24,506 bases of DNA from Leucogyrophana mollusca (lineage: Eukaryota; Basidiomycota; Agaricomycetes; Boletales), in contig MU266666.1 in NCBI GenBank assembly GCA_021014945.1, positions 1 to 24,506 of the forward strand. The letters are read 5' to 3'. Position numbers and translations under genes: made by a program. The notes under the pieces were generated by a model that worked only from the letters and a program-made list of their open reading frames with translations, did not search any database and was not told the DNA's origin. Position 1 is the stretch's first letter. Each line of letters begins with the position of its first letter. This document shows, in pieces, positions 21,017-24,506 of this stretch.

Positions 21017-21601
21017 TGCGACAGGGTAGACAGCTCAACGATGCCTTGCTGGATGTCCTTGAATATTCTCAGAGCGACCAACTCGGACCTTGATTTAAAT
21101 TGTTCCTTGAGCTCCTTGAAGGCAACATTGTATTGTTCAATGGCCAAGTCGGTCGACGCGCTTATAGAGTCCCTTAGCGCCCGCTCTGCGACACCCTTCA
21201 AGTCAGTATTCATCTATGAAGCAGAGGCACAAGTGAACTGACTAGCAAACCCCTTTCCGCAGTATTCTCTGACGAATAATGCACACTCGTATATTTGCTG
21301 CATCATTTCGGAGACGATGCGGACCTGGCACTGTTCAATGACAGGCTCCGCGTCCCGCAGGAAAGATAACATGTCCGCCGTTGTGGACCAAAGCTGCTGG
21401 ACCTTTTGTTCGCGGTCCATCTGCGCGCCTATAGTCTGAAAATCTGAATCTCAGTTCCTGTATGCGCAAGATGCAGTCCCTTGAGAACCTTTGGTATGAC
21501 ACTCAGGACGCTCCAAGCGAGCGCAGCCCACGGGTGGACCTGTACAATTATATCGGTCCAATCAGTTTTGCACCCGTCTTCGCTTACTTGAGCACCCACA
21601 C

Positions 21602-22624
21602 CTCGGCGAGAATGCCTCCTATATTCACTAATTTTTCGACGTACCCAAAGACCAGCGCGAATCCAGGGCTACCTGTGACACCCTCGGTGGCGTTGACATT
21701 ACCCGTTATACCAGGCACGCTCCCGATAACCCGTGGGGTAGTCAACCTGGTGACACTGCGATGGGCCTCGTCCACTGCTAAACTGACTTCCTCTGGCGAC
21801 TTCGTTGGACGTTCCAAGGCTGACGAGGGCGACAGGTCTGCAGATACGTCGACATTCGCGCTTTGGGAGACCAGCTCCACCACTGCCACAGTGGTCTCAT
21901 GTGGGGATCTCTTTGAACTCCCTACGGTTGACGAAGACGACTGGCCTGCAGATGTGTCAACACCCACGACTTGGGACGAGATCGGCGCAGATTCCCGGAG
22001 TGGAATGTGTTCGAAAGCCAAAGTAATCTCTCCACGCGGGCCACCTTCCTTCTGTAGCTGAAAGGCTTTCTCTACAACTAAAAACAAAACTCAGACGCAC
22101 AATCGGTGAAAGCAGTGATCCAAGGCTCACCTGCAACGTCGCCGATATCTTTTATGGAAACGGACGTTTCACCTCTCAGGGACGATCTGCCAGTATCCAC
22201 CCGGTCTATCACAGCTACGTGTAGGACCACGGAATTTTGGATAGTCCTGCGGGAGGATAGCAGCGCCGGCCTTCAGCAGGGTATGGTAGCATTGATGTGG
22301 GGGCGAGAACGTACAGCACAAAAGTCTCGTTCCACTCTGGGTCGCTCTCCTGGCATTCCTTCGTCTTCCAGATGCGCTCACCGGCCGAGACCACCACAGA
22401 AAACTTCGACGATCGATGAATCTTACGACTCGGTATCCCCGACGCCTTCAACACTTCAGAGTTGAACACTGTAAAATACACAGTGCATAATGAATATCGA
22501 ATCGACCTACCGGTCAGAAGTATCTTTCTGGAACAGCACAGCGCCACAGTTGCAGCAGTCAGTGACAATGAAGTCAACTACAAGCTAAAATCGACGGAGC
22601 GACATACCTCTCAGTGGACCCCAT
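21602..22624 (-). other. C2 and linker exons 1-5 of copy B, still intact
   Basis: The five 5' exons are conserved with copy A in length, phase and splice borders (GTATGT, GTAGGT, GTACGT and GTGAGC donors; all acceptors AG). The C2 peptide again contains SDPEWNETF and, across the exon 3/4 junction, a TIQNSVVLHV strand. The ATG lies at 22624-22622. Read through exon 7 the frame stops at the TAG at 21214, so a C2-linker-helix product of about 350 residues without NTPase could be made. In fungi such solo effector-domain genes next to NLRs are known for other domain types; here it is only a possibility. Confidence 0.5.
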
Positions 22625-24126
22625 TCTAACGAGCCACCCTGGGTGGACGAGATGGAGTGTAAAGTCTTGATAGAAGATGGTGGCCCAGATGGATCCCAGA
22701 GCTTGTGGCTTGTGACACTTTGCGACTCGCAGTGGGGAACAGGCAGTGCGCAGTGCTGTACATCTCGACAGGCGCCCGCCTGTGAGTGTGATCGACTAAT
22801 TAGGGTTCTCCATTCAGAAATAAACGTTAACGCCTTGAGCAACAACGACAGTAAGTGGCAGAGATTGCTTCCAAGAGTCAGCCCAAATAATCAAGCAAAA
22901 CCTCGTGGTTGGACACACCGAGTCAAGAGGTAGAAAAACAACAGTCCTGCTTGAGTTTGGACCTGTCCGACTAGACCGTGACACTTGGCGGTGGCTGTGG
23001 ACACTGGAGGAGTTGACCGGCGCTGCCGCTGTAGTTGCTCTTGAGTAGCTTGACTCGCAACAGTGATGATGACAGGCTCTCCCTGTGATTCAATTATGTT
23101 GACGGGCTTCGACCTCGATACGAATCTGAACTGCTCACTTATGCATGACAGGCAGGCCGTCTGACTCAGAGTCTCTGGGTAGCGGGACTCGATTTCGAGT
23201 CCACCATTATCGAGCCTCTTCCCCATTGTAGCGGTTACACCAATGCAGGCTAGACCTTCCGTTTTGCGTGCACATCGAGTCCACAGCCCACGTCGTCCGG
23301 GAGCCCAAGGGAGGCACTTGGGGCCCGATGAAGTCACCCCGACCTCCATTCGTTTTCTCGACTCATACAGCGTCCTTGGAGGCGTTTTGGTCGAATTTCC
23401 AACCTTCGGTCAGCCTGCTTGATATGGAACCGGAATCGTCGTCGAGCACCGTGTCCTCCATGCGTGCAGATTTCAGCCTACTTGGTGCTCGATTTCCTCG
23501 CCTTCAGGCCTGTCCCCATTGCTCAATTCCGGTCAACGTCGACAACTTTACGCATCTTCGTTGCCTGGCCACTTCAATACGTGCACTCTTTCCCCCAGCC
23601 TGCTCGGGTACGTCTCCGCTTGGACCGCTCGGGAAGGGCATATCAGCATCCCAAGTTCTCATTGGACCTCGGGCGGACGTCGTCGTGTTCTCGTTGCCTC
23701 GCTAACATTGCTCCTCTGCCGTCCATCTCATCCACGACGGACCGCATCCCGTCTTACTTTCCCGCACTGTCAAGCGTATATGTACTCCCTCGCCATGGGT
23801 CTTGAGCTCGACATTCTGCTCTTACACATGCGGCGTTCAAAATGGGGTATACATGTGTCCTACATGATATTCTCCCGAGTTCCGCAGGTCCTGCCTGAGC
23901 AAGTCGTACCATTCCCTCAAACTCCCGAGCTCCCTAGACACATAGCATACCTAACGGAAGCCGCGTTAAGCGTTTGAGGTGACTGACGAACCATCTGGAG
24001 GCGTGGCGCAGGCCAACCCCACCCGCTGATGCTCGAGACAAGCATGCGCTCTGGATCGTCGGGGGGATGATCCGCCGAACAGCGCTCGAGGCCTCAACGA
24101 ACCTCGAAAAGCAGTCAGTGGCCAAT
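22625..24126. promoter_or_regulatory. Duplicated 5' flank of copy B with possible decayed small gene
   Basis: Counterpart of 7384-8658. The proximal 300 bases are conserved; the CCAAT pentamer of copy A is CTAAT here (22796-22800). On the minus strand an open frame spans 23349-22891 (152 codons). Its middle (CARKTEGLACI and ESRYPETLSQTACLSC) corresponds to a frame in copy A that is shifted and stopped, so the ancestor may have been a coding exon. A second shared minus-strand frame lies at about 24125-23934 (SHLKRLTRLPLGMLC) and 8660-8464. No family could be assigned. Confidence 0.4.
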
Positions 24127-24506
24127 GATGGAAAACTAGATACAGGAATGGATCAGTGTCCTACATCAGGAAAAACCCCCATAGGGAATCTGACACATTA
24201 TGATCGAATTCTGTAAAACCTACATAATTTGAACAATCGGATGACTGGATATACAACTGTCGCAAATCTCTCGAAATTCCACAAAATTCAATCATAATTT
24301 CTACGGTGAATAGCTGCTATCAAAATATTGTAGAGTACGCATGTCTGTCGGTGAAGCAATTGACAAAAAAGGTGTTACATTGCTCCAGAACATTGCTACT
24401 CGTCCATTCCCGGGGTGCGACTGGCCCGAACTTTGGTATTAGATGGATGGACCGCCGAAGGCTTGCCACTGGAACGACGCTTGCCTGTCTCTCCCCATTC
24501 TGAACG
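24127..24506. other. Unique right flank, nothing recognised
   Basis: Beyond the duplication edge the sequence becomes more AT-rich. No frame with a known motif, repeat or element end was seen. A 65-codon frame that runs to the window edge opens at 24306 but has no recognisable content. Confidence 0.4.

Larger units (their letters stand above)
15516..22624 (-). pseudogene. C2-NACHT-WD40 NLR-type gene, copy B (probably broken)
   Basis: Same ten-exon plan as copy A: 22624-22608, 22527-22511, 22468-22315, 22246-22131, 22077-21602, 21539-21489, 21435-21000, NACHT exon (expected 20943-19379), 19322-16877 and 16823-15516. C2, linker, helical, NACHT (Walker A GVAGTGKST at 20759-20785, Walker B IVIILDALDE at 20465-20494) and WD40 parts are all present. 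Three lesions separate it from copy A: an extra in-frame TAG codon at 21214-21216; TAG changed to TAA at the acceptor before the NACHT exon (20944-20946); and a C8 run at 15610-15617 with one base more than copy A, which moves the stop up to 15592. The C2-to-NACHT full-length protein cannot be made by the ancestral splicing. The donor of intron 6 is also weaker (GTTCTC). A weak alternative splice (GTGGTG donor to CTAAG acceptor) would restore frame at the NACHT junction but not remove the TAG. Sequencing error at the C8 run is possible. Confidence 0.8.
15238..24126. repeat. Segmental duplication, copy B
   Basis: Direct-orientation partner of about 86-8658. The gene structure is colinear: exons 1-6 and 8 have identical lengths in both copies (17, 17, 154, 116, 476, 51 and 1565 nt). 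Exon 7 is 3 nt longer here, exon 9 is 33 nt longer and exon 10 about 7 nt longer. The far 5' flank carries about 218 bp (roughly 23600-23830) that are missing from copy A. Confidence 0.9.

Noticed and set aside
86..24126. A composite transposon bounded by the two large direct repeats
   Set aside because: The direct copies contain no transposase or integrase, no terminal repeats and no target duplication, and the copies are full NLR genes.

Overview
The window looks like nuclear DNA of a filamentous basidiomycete (Agaricomycetes type). The genes are split by short introns of about 42-80 nt with GT-AG borders (GTACGT, GTATGT and GTGCGT donors). The dominant genes are NACHT-WD40 proteins of the fungal NLR type, and the recognisable gene fragments are eukaryotic. 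There are no bacterial operons, rRNA, tRNA, CRISPR array or recognisable transposase.

Layout: a segment of about 8.6-8.9 kb occurs twice in direct orientation, at roughly 86-8658 and 15238-24126. Each copy carries one large minus-strand gene and its 5' flank. The encoded architecture is an N-terminal C2 domain, a Ser/Ala/Glu-rich linker, an alpha-helical region, a NACHT NTPase and about 13 degenerate WD40 repeats. I could rebuild copy A (7383 down to 307) as ten exons that join in frame to 2180 codons, with an ATG start and every GT-AG border intact. Copy B (22624 down to 15516) has the same ten-exon plan but three lesions: an in-frame TAG in the helical exon, a TAG-to-TAA change that removes the splice acceptor in front of the NACHT exon, and a +1 shift in a C8 run near the 3' end. 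Its NACHT and WD40 exons remain fully open, so it may survive as a 5'-truncated NACHT-WD40 protein of about 1771 aa or be a young pseudogene.

The roughly 6.6 kb between the copies is a mix of debris and repeats. It holds the first part of a dihydroxyacetone kinase gene (minus strand, 11066 to about 10400; original ATG and first intron kept, one stop and several frameshifts) and the C-terminal half of a Bud32/PRPK kinase gene of the KEOPS complex (plus strand, 12863-13269; two introns and the stop codon kept, catalytic loop damaged and one frameshift). It also holds three related copies of an unidentified 250-450 bp repeat, a 21-bp minisatellite with a clear age gradient, and a short 16-bp tandem repeat. 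Because the broken housekeeping genes kept introns, they probably arrived by DNA-level duplication and not by reverse transcription.

Taken together the window looks like one unit of an NLR birth-and-death cluster: tandem duplication of an immune-receptor-like gene, early decay of one copy's N-terminal (signalling) half, and accumulation of displaced gene fragments between the copies. I did not find a clearly new biochemical system. The most interesting points are the C2-NACHT-WD40 gene with two consecutive 17-nt exons and the clustered lesions that separate the C2/helical half from the NACHT-WD40 half in copy B.
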